The notes: generated by a model from the letters alone, not told the origin. Positions 25,057-35,134 are shown, counted from the first letter of the stretch. The stretch is DNA of 64,000 nucleotides from Asanoa siamensis (GCF_016862555.1 NZ_BONE01000009.1:62001-126000), one strand, 5' to 3'. Program-made: numbers and translations.

Positions 25057-26028
25057 TCAGGCGGCAAGCTCCACGATGGACATGTAACGGCCCACCGGCG
25101 TGACCGAGCGCGTCGCGAGACCGGCCCGCCCGGCCAGGACGTCGATCTCGTCGAGCCCACGCTCACGGCCCGCGTAGTAGGTCAGCATCCGCAGGTCCAT
25201 GCCCGTGTTGACCGCGCCGGCCGCCTCCACGACCAGCACCACGCCGGTGTCCCCGGCCGCCTCGCCGCAGCGGCGCAGGATCGCGGTCGCCCGCTCGTCG
25301 TCCCAGTCGTGGATGATCGCGGAGAGCAGGTAGCCGCCGGCGCCGGCCGGGAGCGGGTCGAAGAAGCTGCCCTCGACCACCGCGGCCCGGTCGGCCAGGT
25401 CGCCGTCGAGCAGCCGTGCGCGGGCCGCCGCGGCCGGGCCGGGCAGGTCGACCACCGTCCCCGTCAGCGTGGGATGGGCGGTCAGCAGCACCTCCAGCAG
25501 CGTGCCGCTCCCGCCGCCCACGTCGACGACGCTGCCCAGCGCCGCCCAGTCGTACGCGTCGGCGATGCCGCCGTTGTCGAGGCTGATGTGGTGGCCCATC
25601 AACGCGTCGAACATCGCCGAGTGGGCCGGGTCGGCCGCGACGTCGGCCCAGAACGGTCGCCCGTAGCGCACCGGGTAGGCGGGCTCACCGGTGCGCACGG
25701 TGTGCAGCAGGTCGACGAAGGCCAGGTCGCCCTTGCCGACCCCGCCCTCGATGTCGAGCCACGCCCGCCGCCCGCCCGGATGGTCGTCGCGCATCTGCTC
25801 GCCCAGCGCCGTGAGCGTGTGGTGGCCGGCCTCGTCCACGGTGAGCAGGCCGACCACCACCAGATGCCGGAGCACCCGCCCCAGCGCGTCGGCGTGCACC
25901 CCCGCCGCCGCGGCGATCGCGGCGGCGGTGTCCCGGCCGGCGGCCACGTGGTCGGCCACCCGCAGGGTCGCCGCCACCCGGATCGCCATCGGCGTCGCGA
26001 GGTCGGCCAGTGCCCGCAGCCCCGTCAC
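25057..26028 (-). CDS. SAM-dependent O-methyltransferase (NcsB1-like size and fold)
   Basis: 323 residues. An N-terminal winged-helix dimerisation region (LATPMAIRVAATLRVADHVAAG) is followed by the SAM site VVDVGGGSGTLLEVLL, then VVEGSFFDPLP and the catalytic-loop HDWDDERATAILRRC with the usual HD(W) motif. This is the plant-type O-MT family used for polyketides and aromatic acids; the neocarzinostatin naphthoate O-MT NcsB1 is of this type. GTG 26028 overlaps the P450 stop. It is the last gene of the PKSE operon and may methylate a hydroxyl on the aromatic acid after P450 oxidation (inference). Confidence 0.87.
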   Translation of the reverse strand: MTGLRALADLATPMAIRVAATLRVADHVAAGRDTAAAIAAAAGVHADALGRVLRHLVVVGLLTVDEAGHHTLTALGEQMRDDHPGGRRAWLDIEGGVGKGDLAFVDLLHTVRTGEPAYPVRYGRPFWADVAADPAHSAMFDALMGHHISLDNGGIADAYDWAALGSVVDVGGGSGTLLEVLLTAHPTLTGTVVDLPGPAAAARARLLDGDLADRAAVVEGSFFDPLPAGAGGYLLSAIIHDWDDERATAILRRCGEAAGDTGVVLVVEAAGAVNTGMDLRMLTYYAGRERGLDEIDVLAGRAGLATRSVTPVGRYMSIVELAA

Positions 26029-27374
26029 GCCGGGTGCACCGTCATCGGCAGGCCACCGCGCACCCGCAGCGACAGCATCGGCTCGGGGACCGCGCGATAG
26101 CCCGGCGGCTTGGCCAGGCGCAACTCGCGCGCGACCATCGCGATGACGAACGTGGCCTCCATCAGACCCAGGTTGTTGCCGACGCAGAACCTCGGCCCCG
26201 CCCCGAACGGGATGTACGCGTACCGGGGCCGGGACGCCGCACCGTCCTTGCGGAACCGCTCGGGCGAGAACCGCTCCGGATCCGGCCAGAACTCCGGGTT
26301 GCGATGCAGCGTGTACGGGCAGATCAGCACGTCGACGCCCGCCGGCACCGCGTACCCGCCGATGGTGTCGGGTGCCTGCGGGATGCGCGAGAGCATCCAG
26401 ACCGGCGGATAGAGGCGCATGGCCTCCTCGATGACCATCGACGTGTACGGCAACCGGTGCAGGTCCGCGTAGGTCGGCAACCGGTCCCCCAGCGCGCCGA
26501 CGGCCTCGTCGTGCAGCCGCCGCCACACCTCCGGATGCTCGTCGATCAGGTGGAACGCCCAACTCAGCGTGCTCGCCGTGGTCTCGTGCCCGGCCAGGCA
26601 GAGCGTGATCAGCTCGTCCCGCATCCGCTGGCGGCCGACCGCCGGGTCGCTCTCGGCCGTGGTCGACTGGATCAGCCGGCTCAGCGCGTCGTCGCCGCCC
26701 GGCCGCTCACCACGGTCGGCGACCAGCCGGTCGACCACCGTCTGCAGGTGCCGCCGCGCCCTGCGGAACCGGAGTTGGCGCGGCAGCGGCAGCCACATCG
26801 GCACGGCGCTCATCGTGACCATCTCGAACATCGCCTGGTCCTGCATGGCCTCGAACGAGCCGCCGATGTCGCCGAGACCGGCCAGGTCCGCGTCGAGCAG
26901 GGTGCGGCCGAGCACACCGAGGGTGAGCCCGGTCGCGGCGCCGGCCACGTCGACCGGGTCACCGCCGATCCGCGCCCGCAGACCGGCGACGAACCGGGCC
27001 GCCTCCTGCGCGACCACGTCGGCCTGCCGGGCGATCCGCTTCGGCGAGAACACCGGCTGGATCACCCGCCGCTGCTTGCGCCACAGGTCGCCCTCGCTGG
27101 TCAGCAGCCCGTCGCCGAGCGCCCGCTTGGCCTGGGCCAGCCCGACGCCCTTGTGGTAGTTCTCGGGGTTGTCGGCCAGCACGTGCTTGGCGTGGTCGGG
27201 ATGGTTGAAGAAGAACAGCACCTTGGGCCCGATGGCGATCCGCGCGGCGTCGCCGAACGTGGCCGCGGCCGACGACATCAGGCCGAGCCGGTCCTTGTTG
27301 AGCTTCCGCAGCAGGCCGGGTGCCGCCCAGAAGGGCGGCCCGGGCGGCACCCGGCGCGTCTCGGCCAGCGTCAC
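26025..27374 (-). CDS. Cytochrome P450 in the PKSE operon
   Basis: 449 residues, longer than the other two P450s here and of the BM3/CYP110-like style. It starts with a PPGPPFW proline hinge. I-helix CLAGHETTAS, K-helix EEAMRLYPPVW, PERF motif DPERFSPERF and heme loop FGAGPRFCVGNN are all intact. GTG 27374 overlaps the flavin reductase stop and the gene overlaps the O-MT start, so it is firmly part of the enediyne core operon. It could act on the nascent core or on the aromatic acid; the sequence does not decide. Confidence 0.92.
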   Translation of the reverse strand: MTLAETRRVPPGPPFWAAPGLLRKLNKDRLGLMSSAAATFGDAARIAIGPKVLFFFNHPDHAKHVLADNPENYHKGVGLAQAKRALGDGLLTSEGDLWRKQRRVIQPVFSPKRIARQADVVAQEAARFVAGLRARIGGDPVDVAGAATGLTLGVLGRTLLDADLAGLGDIGGSFEAMQDQAMFEMVTMSAVPMWLPLPRQLRFRRARRHLQTVVDRLVADRGERPGGDDALSRLIQSTTAESDPAVGRQRMRDELITLCLAGHETTASTLSWAFHLIDEHPEVWRRLHDEAVGALGDRLPTYADLHRLPYTSMVIEEAMRLYPPVWMLSRIPQAPDTIGGYAVPAGVDVLICPYTLHRNPEFWPDPERFSPERFRKDGAASRPRYAYIPFGAGPRFCVGNNLGLMEATFVIAMVARELRLAKPPGYRAVPEPMLSLRVRGGLPMTVHPA

Positions 27375-27922
27375 GTCGTCGCCTCGCTCGGCTCCGGCAC
27401 GCGACCGATCTCGCTCACACCGCGGAAGTGGCCGTTGACGAAGACCAGCGAGTCGGCGTCGGCCTCCCAGCGCAGCGAGACGACGCTGCTGAGGAAGATC
27501 GTGTGGTCGCCGCCGTCGTACGTACGCCAGACCCGGCACTCGAAGTGGGCCACCGCGTCGTCGATCAGCGGTGCGCCGGTCACCTCACCGGGCGTCCACT
27601 CGATCTGGTCGAACTGGGCCAGGCCGAGCGGCCGCCACCGGTCGGCGAAGTGCCGCGCCACCTTCTCCTGCCGGTGCCCGAGCACCGAGATCCCCAGGCT
27701 GCCGGCCTCGGTGAGGATCCGGTGCATCACCGCGTCGCGGCTGACACAGACCAGCACGAGCGGCGGATCGAGGGACACCGACGCGAACGAGTTGGCCGTC
27801 ATCCCGTGCGGCGTGCCCGATCCGACGGTCACCACCGTCACCCCGGTGGCGAACGTCCCGAACGCCCGTCGCAACAACTTCGAACCTGCCAGCCCGCTCG
27901 GGGACTGGAAGTCGCCGTTCAT
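27371..27922 (-). CDS. Flavin reductase (SgcE6-like)
   Basis: 183 residues of the HpaC/FMN-binding split-barrel family: RRAFGTFATGVTVVTV at the start, GMTANSFASVSLDPPLVLVCVSR for flavin binding, then SVLGHRQEKVARHFADR and DHTIFLSSVV. Small NAD(P)H:flavin reductases of this type (E6) supply reduced flavin to monooxygenases in enediyne pathways. ATG 27922 overlaps the thioesterase stop (ATGA). The partner monooxygenase is not certain in this window. Confidence 0.88.
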   Translation of the reverse strand: MNGDFQSPSGLAGSKLLRRAFGTFATGVTVVTVGSGTPHGMTANSFASVSLDPPLVLVCVSRDAVMHRILTEAGSLGISVLGHRQEKVARHFADRWRPLGLAQFDQIEWTPGEVTGAPLIDDAVAHFECRVWRTYDGGDHTIFLSSVVSLRWEADADSLVFVNGHFRGVSEIGRVPEPSEATT

Positions 27923-28359
27923 CTCGCCTCCCCTTGCGCGTAGGGCTGGAGGGCCCGCGCCAGTGCGTCCGGCACCCGGGCCGGGACCGTACGGTTGTTG
28001 GGTCCGCGCATGCACGCGACCCGCTGCCGGCCCCGGGCGACCAGCGTCTCGCCGCCGCCCGGGTCCAGCCGCACGTAGTCGAAGCCGAACTCGATCTGGG
28101 TCTGCGCCAACTCGACCAGCCGCATCCGCACCGACAGGTCGTCGAACGCGGTGATCTCGGCGAAGAACTCGCAGTCGACCTTGAGCGTGAACAGCTTCAG
28201 GTCGCCTTGGAGGTCGCTGAGCACGTCGGGCGCCCGCTGCTTGAGGAACATCTCCCGGCACCGGCCCTGCCAGCGCAGGTAGTTGACGTAATAGACGTTG
28301 CCGACGATGTTGGTCTCCTCGAACCCGACCGTGTGCGGATACTCGAAGTACTTGCTCAT
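27919..28359 (-). CDS. Enediyne hot-dog thioesterase E10
   Basis: 146 residues. FEETNIVGNVYYVNYLRWQGRCREMFL is the hallmark of E10 proteins such as SgcE10, CalE7 and DynE7, and the central helix/strand part (TLKVDCEFFAEITAFDDLSVRMRL) completes a 4HBT hot-dog fold. E10 releases the polyene made on the PKSE acyl carrier protein. The ATG overlaps the PKSE stop (ATGA), matching the order found in all enediyne cassettes. Known enzymes use an Arg/Asn-assisted water attack rather than a classic Asp/Glu nucleophile. Confidence 0.95.
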   Translation of the reverse strand: MSKYFEYPHTVGFEETNIVGNVYYVNYLRWQGRCREMFLKQRAPDVLSDLQGDLKLFTLKVDCEFFAEITAFDDLSVRMRLVELAQTQIEFGFDYVRLDPGGGETLVARGRQRVACMRGPNNRTVPARVPDALARALQPYAQGEAR

Positions 28360-31300
28360 CGGCGGGACCACCCGTCCGTGAGCACCGCGGCCACGACCGG
28401 CTCGGCGGTGTCCCGCAGGCCGGTCACCAGCGTCGCGATCCGCAGCGTGCCGGAGGCGAGCGTCAGCCAGCCGTCGGGCCCGACCGCGGTGACCGTGAGT
28501 GGCGAGTGCACCGGCAACCCCACCTTGCGCAGGCACTCGATCGCCGACCACACCCGGGTCGCCGCGGTGTCCCGCGCCTCGCCGGTGTCCTTCATGATCT
28601 GCCCCGCCAGCCCGTCGTGCGGGCCGAGCAGGCTCGCCCACGTCGCGTCGGTCCGCGCCGTCACCGGCTCCAGGTCGCAGCCGAGCGTGCCGTCACCACC
28701 GACGCAGAGCGTGACGCCGGCACCGTGCGCGACGGAGACCGCGCGCCCGTCGCCGACCTCCGGGCGGCCGTCGGGCCGACGCCGCAGCAGCACCGGCCCA
28801 CCGAAGACGCGGCCGGCGGCGATCTCGGTCCGGCTGCGCCGGGTCGCGGCCGCCTCCGGCGGGACGTCCGCCTGGTCGGGCTCGACCGCCACGCCGATCC
28901 GCGCACCGAGCAGGTCGTCCAGCGACCGCTCGAGATACGTGCCGAGCAGCGGCGCGGGCCAGGGGCCGCGTCCGTCGCCCTTGCGGACCGCCTGCAACCG
29001 CAGGCCTTCCCAGCGCTCGACGACCTCGCCGCCGGGATTCCGGACGACGATGTCGTACGTGTAGCTGTCGCCGTCCCGGGCCCGCTCCACCGCGGTGAAC
29101 CGGGCCTCGCCCTTCTCCGCGAGCAGCGGACCGGCCGCCTGGACCCGCTCGATGCCCGCCGGCAGCAGGGTCGCGTGCGGCACGCAGACCTGGATGCCGT
29201 GCATGAGCGCGTCCCGCATGCCCGGGTCGCCGAGCAACAGGTCGCCCGCCAGGAAGCCGGCGAACCAGCCGTCGGCCGGCAGCGCGGCGACGTCTACGTC
29301 CACGTGCCGGGCGGCGACCCGGTGGTAGCCACGCAGGCGCTGGAACCGCTCGCCCTGGAACAGGATGCCGCCGTACAGCTCGGCCGCCGGGTCGAGCGGC
29401 ACCACGGGGAGCCCCTCGACCTGGTCGGGCGGACCGTCGGCGGCCGGCGGCACACCGAACCGCAGCCGGGCCCGGAAGTGGTCGACCGCGAAACCGGTGT
29501 CGGCGGCCCGGATCGCGACGTCGACCAGATCGTCGCCGGTGACGACCGTCGCGATCCGGACCGTGACGCCACCGTCCGGCGGCACCACGATCGGCCGCAG
29601 GAACTCGACGTCCTCCATGGCCGGCGGACCGGCCCAACCCGTGAGCGCGGTGGCCACCTGGGCCATCGCCTCCATCCCGAACACCGCCGGGAACAGCAGG
29701 TTGCCGTCGAGCAGGTGGTCGGCCAGGTAGGGGTCGGTGCCGGCGTTCAGCTCGACCTCGCTGACCAGCTCGACGCCGTGGTAGTGGACCAGCGGCGTCC
29801 CGACGAACCGCAGGAGCGGCAGCGTCGGCGTGTCCCGGCGGACCGTGTCGATCCCCTCGGTGCGGCCGCTGACCACCACGACCGGCGGCGCGTCGGGGTC
29901 GGCGAGCAACCGGCGCAGCAGCCGGACGCCCTCGTCGGGCGAGATCGGCACGATGCCCTCGCGCTGGAGGGTCTCGACGACCGAGAGCCGCTCGCCCATG
30001 CCGACCCCGGACCAGACCGACCACTCCAGACAGAGCGTGCGACAGTCCGGGTACGCGGCCGCGAAGGCAGCGGTCCGGTCGGCGAGCCAGTCGTTGGCCG
30101 TCGAGTAGTGCGCCTCGCCGCGCAGGCCGGCCCGGCCGATGATGCTGCCGAACGTGACCAGCAGCTTGAGCGCGCTCCGGTCGACCGCCGCCAGCACCGC
30201 GGTCAGGCCGTCGAGCTTGGGCGCGAAGGTCGTCCGGAACGCCTCGGCGTCGAGATTGGACAGTGCCCGCGGCTCGTTGCGACCGGCGCCGTGCAGCACC
30301 GCGGTCACCGGCCCGAGCTCGGCGCGCACGGTGTCGACCGCCGCACCGACCTGTGCCGCGTCGGTGACGTCGGCCCGCACGTAACGCACCCGTACCCCCG
30401 CGGCCGTCATCCTTTCCAGGTTGGCCGCCAGCTCCGCGTCGGCACCGGGTTCGCTGCGACCGAGCAGGGCCAGCGCCGCCCCGGTGTCCCGCGCCACGGC
30501 CAGCGCGCACTCGGCCGTGATGCCCTTGCCGCCACCGGTCACGAGCAGCACGTCGGTGGCGTCCAACGGCGCGCTGTGCCGGGCCGGCGCCAGCGGCATG
30601 GGCCGCAGGGTCGGCACTCCGCGTACGCCGTCGGTGTCGTAGTGCACCTCGCTGAAGCCGGACGTGGCGGCCACCTCGGCGACCACCGTGCCCGGGTCCA
30701 CCGAGCCGTCCGGGACCCGGATGACGGTCGTGCGGATCCGCGGGTTCTCCAGGCGGAGCGACTTGGCCAGGCCGGCCGCTCCCGTGCCGCGCTGGACGAC
30801 CACGAACCGGTCGCACCGCACATCGGCGACGGCCGCCTGGCCGCCGTCGAGCGCCAGCGCCAGGTCGGCCTCCGTGCACTCGGCCGGCAGGATCACCAGC
30901 ACGCCGCCGCCCACGCCGCCGTTCTCCAGCGCGTGCCGCAACGGCTCGGCGAGCAGGTCGTCGGCGCGCGACCAGACCCGCCACGGCTCGTCGGTCTCGG
31001 CCTCACCCCGCGGCGGCAGGGGCAGCGGGTCGAGGTCGACGGAGAACGCCCGCGACCAGGCGGCCGCACCGGCGACCGCCATGGCCGCCGGCGCCCTGTC
31101 CCCGGCCGTGTCGGCCAGTTCTTCCAGCGCCTGGGCGAGCTCCACCACGGTCGCGACCGCGAAGTTGGTCGGCGTCTGGGTGCTGGGGATCGAGAGCATC
31201 TGGGCGGCCTGGTTGACCACCTGACCCACGGTGATCGAGCTGAGGTGCAGCTCGTCCAGCAGGGTGCTCTCGTCCCGGACCATCTCGATCGGCAACTCGG

Positions 31301-34130
31301 CCCGCTCGGCGACGAGCCGGCGGAGCAGTTCGAGCGGCGGTTCGCCGGCGGCGACCTCGACGGTCTCCGCGGCGGCCGGCTTCGTGGCCGGGGACCGCAC
31401 CTCGAGTGCCGGCGCCGCCTCGCAAGGGCTCGCGAAGAAGGAGAACTCGGCGCCGACCCGCAGCGGCCGGACCAGCCGGCCGTGGAACAGCGCCTCGTCG
31501 ACCCGGCAGGCACCGATGACGTACGCGGCACCGACCGCGTTGAGCAGCCCGCTGACCGACTCGTCGTCGGTGTCCAGGGACACCGCCGGCACCCCTGTCC
31601 CGGCGGCCAGCGGACCCAGCACCCGGCCGGGACCGACCTCGATGAACAGGTCCACCTCCGCGGCCGCCCGCTCGACGGCCTGGCTGAACAGCACCGGCTC
31701 GGTGATCTGGCGGCGCAGCAGGTCCGGCACGTCGGTGTCGGGCGCCAGCACGGCGCCGGTCACCGTCGAGAAGACCCGCCGCTGCGGCGATCCGATGGCC
31801 TCGCCCGCCAGCCGCGCACCGAACGCGTCGGCCGCGGGCGCGACCAACGGCGAGTGGAAGGCGTGGGAGACGCGCAGCGGCGTCGCGGCGAGGCCCGCCT
31901 CGCCGGCCCGCCGGCCGACCACCTCGACGGCCTCGGCCGTGCCGGCCACCACCGTCTGCTGTGGACCGTTGTAGCCGCCGATCACGACCGGCAGGCCGGC
32001 GAGCAACGGGACGACGGCCTCCGGGGACGCCGCGATGCTCGCCATCGTGCCCGACGAGCTGTGCTCGGCCATCGTCCGCCCGCGCACCTCGGCGGTGCGC
32101 AGCAGCGTGTCCTCGTCGAGCGCACCGGCCCAGTGCAGCGCGGAGATCTCGCCGAGGCTGTGCCCGACCGCCACGGTCGCCTCGATGCCCAGCGCCGACA
32201 GCACGCGGAGCCCGGCCATCGAGCCGGTCACGATGCGCGGCTGGGCGACCGAGGTGGCCACCATGTCGCCCGAGGTCGGCAGTGCGGCCCTGGTCCACAC
32301 CTCGTCGACCTCGGCGAACCGGCGGCGCAGCGCGCCGCCGCCGGTGCCCCGGCCCGAGCCCTGGCCCGGGAACAGGTAGCCGATCCGGCCCGGGCCGCTG
32401 GCGTGGCCGAGGAAGCACCGCTCGTCGGCGCTGACCAGACTGGTCTCGCCGGCGTCCAGCGCGTCGCGGATCCGGTGCAGCCGGGCCACGGCGTCGTCGG
32501 GCGACGACACCACGACCGCCGCCCGGAAGGGCAGGTCGCGCAGGTCGCCGTGCAGGGTCGCGGCGAGGTCGGAGAGCTGGGCGTACGCGACCGTGGCCAC
32601 GAACTCGGCCAGCCGCTCCAGCCGCTCGCGCAGCTCCGCCGGCGACTCGCCGTCGACGAGCAGCAGCTCCACGTCCTGGCCGGAGGACGCCAGCCGCTCG
32701 GTGCGGCCGTCGAGACCCCGCCGCTTGCGGGGCGCGACGCCCTCCAGGACCACGTGCGTGTTGATCCCGCCGAAGCCCATCGCCGTGATGCCGGCCCGCA
32801 CAGCGGGCAGGTCGGGCCAGGGCTCGGCCCGGCGCAGCACGCGCAGCGCCGGCCGCTCGTCGCCGTCGTCGCTGAGCAGCTCGTGCGGCGCGACACAGCC
32901 GATCGCCGGGGGCAGCACCTGGTGGTGCACCGCCAGCGACGCCTTGATCAGCCCGGCCACGCCGGCCGCGGCCTTGGTGTGGCCGATCATCCCCTTGATC
33001 GAGCCGATGGCGGCCGGCGCCGAGTTCGGGTCGGCCGCCCGGCGGGCCAGGGACAGCGCGGTGAGCTCGGTGGCGTCACCGACCCGGGTGCCGGTGCCGT
33101 GCCCCTCGAACAGGCCGATGCTGTCGATCCCGAAGCCGGCCCGCTCGTAGGCCCGGTCCAGCGCGAGCTGGTAGCCGCTGACCTCGGGCCGGGTGATGCC
33201 GCCCTTGCCGTCGGAGGAGATGCCCCAACCGGCGACGGTGGCGTAGACGCGATGGCCGGCCGCGCGCGCCTCGTCCTCGCGCATCAGCACCACCATCCCG
33301 CATCCCTCGCCCGGCCAGAAGCCGTTGGAGCCACGGTCGTAGACGCGCATCTCGCCGGTGGCCAGCGCGCCGGTCTTGGCGAAACCGATGATCTCGAACG
33401 GGTCGATCGACAGGTCGACGCCGCCGGCGACGGCCACGTCGACGTCGCCGTCGAGCAGCGTCTTGCTCGCCGTGGCCACCGAGAGCAGCGACGACGAGCA
33501 GGCGCCGTCGACCGTGTAACCGCCGCCCTTGAGGTCGAAGTGGTTGCAGATCCGGCCCGCGATCGTGTTGGAGAGCCCACCGGCCAGCGAGTCCTCGTCG
33601 ACCGCCGGGAACGGGCTCTTGAAGGTGGCCTCGAACGAGTCGAGGAAGCCGACCAACTGGTCGTCGTCCCAGTCCTGCTCCTTGAGCGCCGCGGCCACCA
33701 TCCGGCGGACGAACGGCCACCGCAGGCGCAACTGGTTGGCCCGGGCGAACTCGCCGGTGAGCGTGTTGCCCACGACCACCGCGGTGCGCTCGCGGGGCAG
33801 CCCTTCGCCCATCGGGAACCCGGCGTCGCCCAGGGCCTGCGCCGCGACATCGAGCGCGAGCCAGTGGGTCAGGTCCGTCGAACGGTAGGTGCTCCCGGCG
33901 ATCTTGTAGGCGATCCGGTCGAACTGGTAGCCCTCGATCACGGCGGCGTTGCGCGCGTAGAACTTGTCCGGGGCGGCCGGGTCCGGGTCCCAGTAGTCGT
34001 CGAGCCGCATCCGCTCGTCGGGCAGGCGCCGGAAGGCCCGGCGCCCGGCGACGGCGTTCTCCCACAGCTCGCGGGGTGAGGTGGCGTCCGGATAGCGGCA
34101 GGCCATCCCGACGATCGCGACACGGGTCAT
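28356..34130 (-). CDS. pksE: Enediyne polyketide synthase PKSE (KS-AT-ACP-KR-DH-PPTase)
   Basis: 1924 residues, close to SgcE and CalE8. KS: Cys211 in DGACSSS, His344 in EGHGTGT, His384 in GMIGHTK. AT: Ser658 in GHSLGE. The ACP is near residues 935-1005, with the carrier Ser965 in LHLSSI where most homologues have LNSI. KR: nucleotide loop TGGGKGI at 1198-1204 and Tyr1342 in YSTAN. DH: His1472 in DHLLDGNLLFP. The C-terminal self-phosphopantetheinyl transferase has GCDLEPV and WSAIECLRKVG. The enzyme makes a linear polyene from acetate units by repeated use of one module. It lies between E5 and E10 with 4-nt overlaps on both sides. All catalytic residues are present, so it should be active. 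Confidence 0.97.
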   Translation of the reverse strand: MTRVAIVGMACRYPDATSPRELWENAVAGRRAFRRLPDERMRLDDYWDPDPAAPDKFYARNAAVIEGYQFDRIAYKIAGSTYRSTDLTHWLALDVAAQALGDAGFPMGEGLPRERTAVVVGNTLTGEFARANQLRLRWPFVRRMVAAALKEQDWDDDQLVGFLDSFEATFKSPFPAVDEDSLAGGLSNTIAGRICNHFDLKGGGYTVDGACSSSLLSVATASKTLLDGDVDVAVAGGVDLSIDPFEIIGFAKTGALATGEMRVYDRGSNGFWPGEGCGMVVLMREDEARAAGHRVYATVAGWGISSDGKGGITRPEVSGYQLALDRAYERAGFGIDSIGLFEGHGTGTRVGDATELTALSLARRAADPNSAPAAIGSIKGMIGHTKAAAGVAGLIKASLAVHHQVLPPAIGCVAPHELLSDDGDERPALRVLRRAEPWPDLPAVRAGITAMGFGGINTHVVLEGVAPRKRRGLDGRTERLASSGQDVELLLVDGESPAELRERLERLAEFVATVAYAQLSDLAATLHGDLRDLPFRAAVVVSSPDDAVARLHRIRDALDAGETSLVSADERCFLGHASGPGRIGYLFPGQGSGRGTGGGALRRRFAEVDEVWTRAALPTSGDMVATSVAQPRIVTGSMAGLRVLSALGIEATVAVGHSLGEISALHWAGALDEDTLLRTAEVRGRTMAEHSSSGTMASIAASPEAVVPLLAGLPVVIGGYNGPQQTVVAGTAEAVEVVGRRAGEAGLAATPLRVSHAFHSPLVAPAADAFGARLAGEAIGSPQRRVFSTVTGAVLAPDTDVPDLLRRQITEPVLFSQAVERAAAEVDLFIEVGPGRVLGPLAAGTGVPAVSLDTDDESVSGLLNAVGAAYVIGACRVDEALFHGRLVRPLRVGAEFSFFASPCEAAPALEVRSPATKPAAAETVEVAAGEPPLELLRRLVAERAELPIEMVRDESTLLDELHLSSITVGQVVNQAAQMLSIPSTQTPTNFAVATVVELAQALEELADTAGDRAPAAMAVAGAAAWSRAFSVDLDPLPLPPRGEAETDEPWRVWSRADDLLAEPLRHALENGGVGGGVLVILPAECTEADLALALDGGQAAVADVRCDRFVVVQRGTGAAGLAKSLRLENPRIRTTVIRVPDGSVDPGTVVAEVAATSGFSEVHYDTDGVRGVPTLRPMPLAPARHSAPLDATDVLLVTGGGKGITAECALAVARDTGAALALLGRSEPGADAELAANLERMTAAGVRVRYVRADVTDAAQVGAAVDTVRAELGPVTAVLHGAGRNEPRALSNLDAEAFRTTFAPKLDGLTAVLAAVDRSALKLLVTFGSIIGRAGLRGEAHYSTANDWLADRTAAFAAAYPDCRTLCLEWSVWSGVGMGERLSVVETLQREGIVPISPDEGVRLLRRLLADPDAPPVVVVSGRTEGIDTVRRDTPTLPLLRFVGTPLVHYHGVELVSEVELNAGTDPYLADHLLDGNLLFPAVFGMEAMAQVATALTGWAGPPAMEDVEFLRPIVVPPDGGVTVRIATVVTGDDLVDVAIRAADTGFAVDHFRARLRFGVPPAADGPPDQVEGLPVVPLDPAAELYGGILFQGERFQRLRGYHRVAARHVDVDVAALPADGWFAGFLAGDLLLGDPGMRDALMHGIQVCVPHATLLPAGIERVQAAGPLLAEKGEARFTAVERARDGDSYTYDIVVRNPGGEVVERWEGLRLQAVRKGDGRGPWPAPLLGTYLERSLDDLLGARIGVAVEPDQADVPPEAAATRRSRTEIAAGRVFGGPVLLRRRPDGRPEVGDGRAVSVAHGAGVTLCVGGDGTLGCDLEPVTARTDATWASLLGPHDGLAGQIMKDTGEARDTAATRVWSAIECLRKVGLPVHSPLTVTAVGPDGWLTLASGTLRIATLVTGLRDTAEPVVAAVLTDGWSRR

Positions 34131-35134
34131 GCGGAGACGACCTCCTTGCTGCTGGACTGCGGCTCCGCCGGTTCGTTGCCGTTGAGGCTGGCCGCGGCCG
34201 GGACCTCGGTGCGGTCGCGCGCCTCCTCGGCCTCGCGCTGGACCCGGGCCCGCTCGATGAAGAACAGGGTCCAGTGGAAGCCGCCACGGAGCAGACAGAC
34301 CGCGGCGGTGGCGAAGAAGATGCCGTACGCGATGCCGAAGCCGGTGATCAGGCCGTAGGTGACCGCCACGCCGGCGCCGAACGCGATCTGGGCCGCGGGG
34401 CGCGACGGCGTCGTACCCGGGTCGGTGATCATGTAGTTCGTGAACAGCACGAACGCGACGCCGGTCATCATCGCCAGGCCGGCGGGGATGGACGTGTCGA
34501 GCAGCAGCCCGCGGACGACGGCCTGGAGCGCGAACGCCGTGACCCAGCCGAGGATCAGCCACATGCGACCGGTCAGCTTACCGTTGATCATGGTGCCGCC
34601 GACGATGATGACCGCCGGGATCACCCAGTCCCACGCACCGTAGAGGTACTCGGTGAAGTGGTAGGGCGGGGCGACGCTGGCCCACGGGAAGACCAGCAGG
34701 ATGATCGCGATGCCGAAGTTGGACGGGTTCATGTAGTGCCGCATCCGGCCCCGGATCGGCGCCTGGAGCACCCACTTGGCCCCGATCGCGACCGCGACAC
34801 CGAAGAGCATCGCCCATAGCTGGTCGTTGACGTAGATCAGCATGTTCAGCGCGAGGCTGGTGATGTGGGCCGGGTAGAGGAACTCGACGACCCCGCGCAG
34901 GCCGTTGCCGCGGAAGCGCGGTGCCCGGCCCTCGACGCGGGCACCGATGACCTCGAGCCCCATCTCGATCGCGTAGCCGGTGAAGATGGCGATGAACGGC
35001 CAGGTCCACGGCTGCTCGAAGCCGAAGACGGTGAAACCGAGGATGTTGAAGACGGTGATCGAGATCGCGAAGTTGCGGAGCGCTTTGATCACCTTCGGGT
35101 CGTGGCGCGGCGGGTTGACGGTGCGGTCGGCCAT
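34127..35134 (-). CDS. Enediyne biosynthesis protein E5 (UnbU-like membrane protein)
   Basis: 335 residues with about eight to nine hydrophobic helices and a hydrophilic Glu/Ser-rich tail. The loop GRMRHYMNPSNFGIAIILLVFPWASVAPPYHFTEY and the later VLFTNYMITDPGTTPSRPAAQIAFG resemble RnfD/NqrB-like membrane subunits and are conserved in UnbU/E5 proteins. Its function is unknown; homology to Rnf/Nqr parts suggests electron or flavin handling at the membrane. ATG 35134 is used because GAGAGG stands 8 nt upstream; GTG 35143, overlapping the E4 stop, is an alternative. Confidence 0.93.
   Translation of the reverse strand: MADRTVNPPRHDPKVIKALRNFAISITVFNILGFTVFGFEQPWTWPFIAIFTGYAIEMGLEVIGARVEGRAPRFRGNGLRGVVEFLYPAHITSLALNMLIYVNDQLWAMLFGVAVAIGAKWVLQAPIRGRMRHYMNPSNFGIAIILLVFPWASVAPPYHFTEYLYGAWDWVIPAVIIVGGTMINGKLTGRMWLILGWVTAFALQAVVRGLLLDTSIPAGLAMMTGVAFVLFTNYMITDPGTTPSRPAAQIAFGAGVAVTYGLITGFGIAYGIFFATAAVCLLRGGFHWTLFFIERARVQREAEEARDRTEVPAAASLNGNEPAEPQSSSKEVVSA

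Noticed and set aside
28506-34079. 1857-residue plus-strand open frame opposite PKSE
   Set aside because: Typical high-GC antisense artefact: low-complexity His/Arg/Gly/Asp/Val composition and no motifs, while the minus strand encodes a perfect PKSE.
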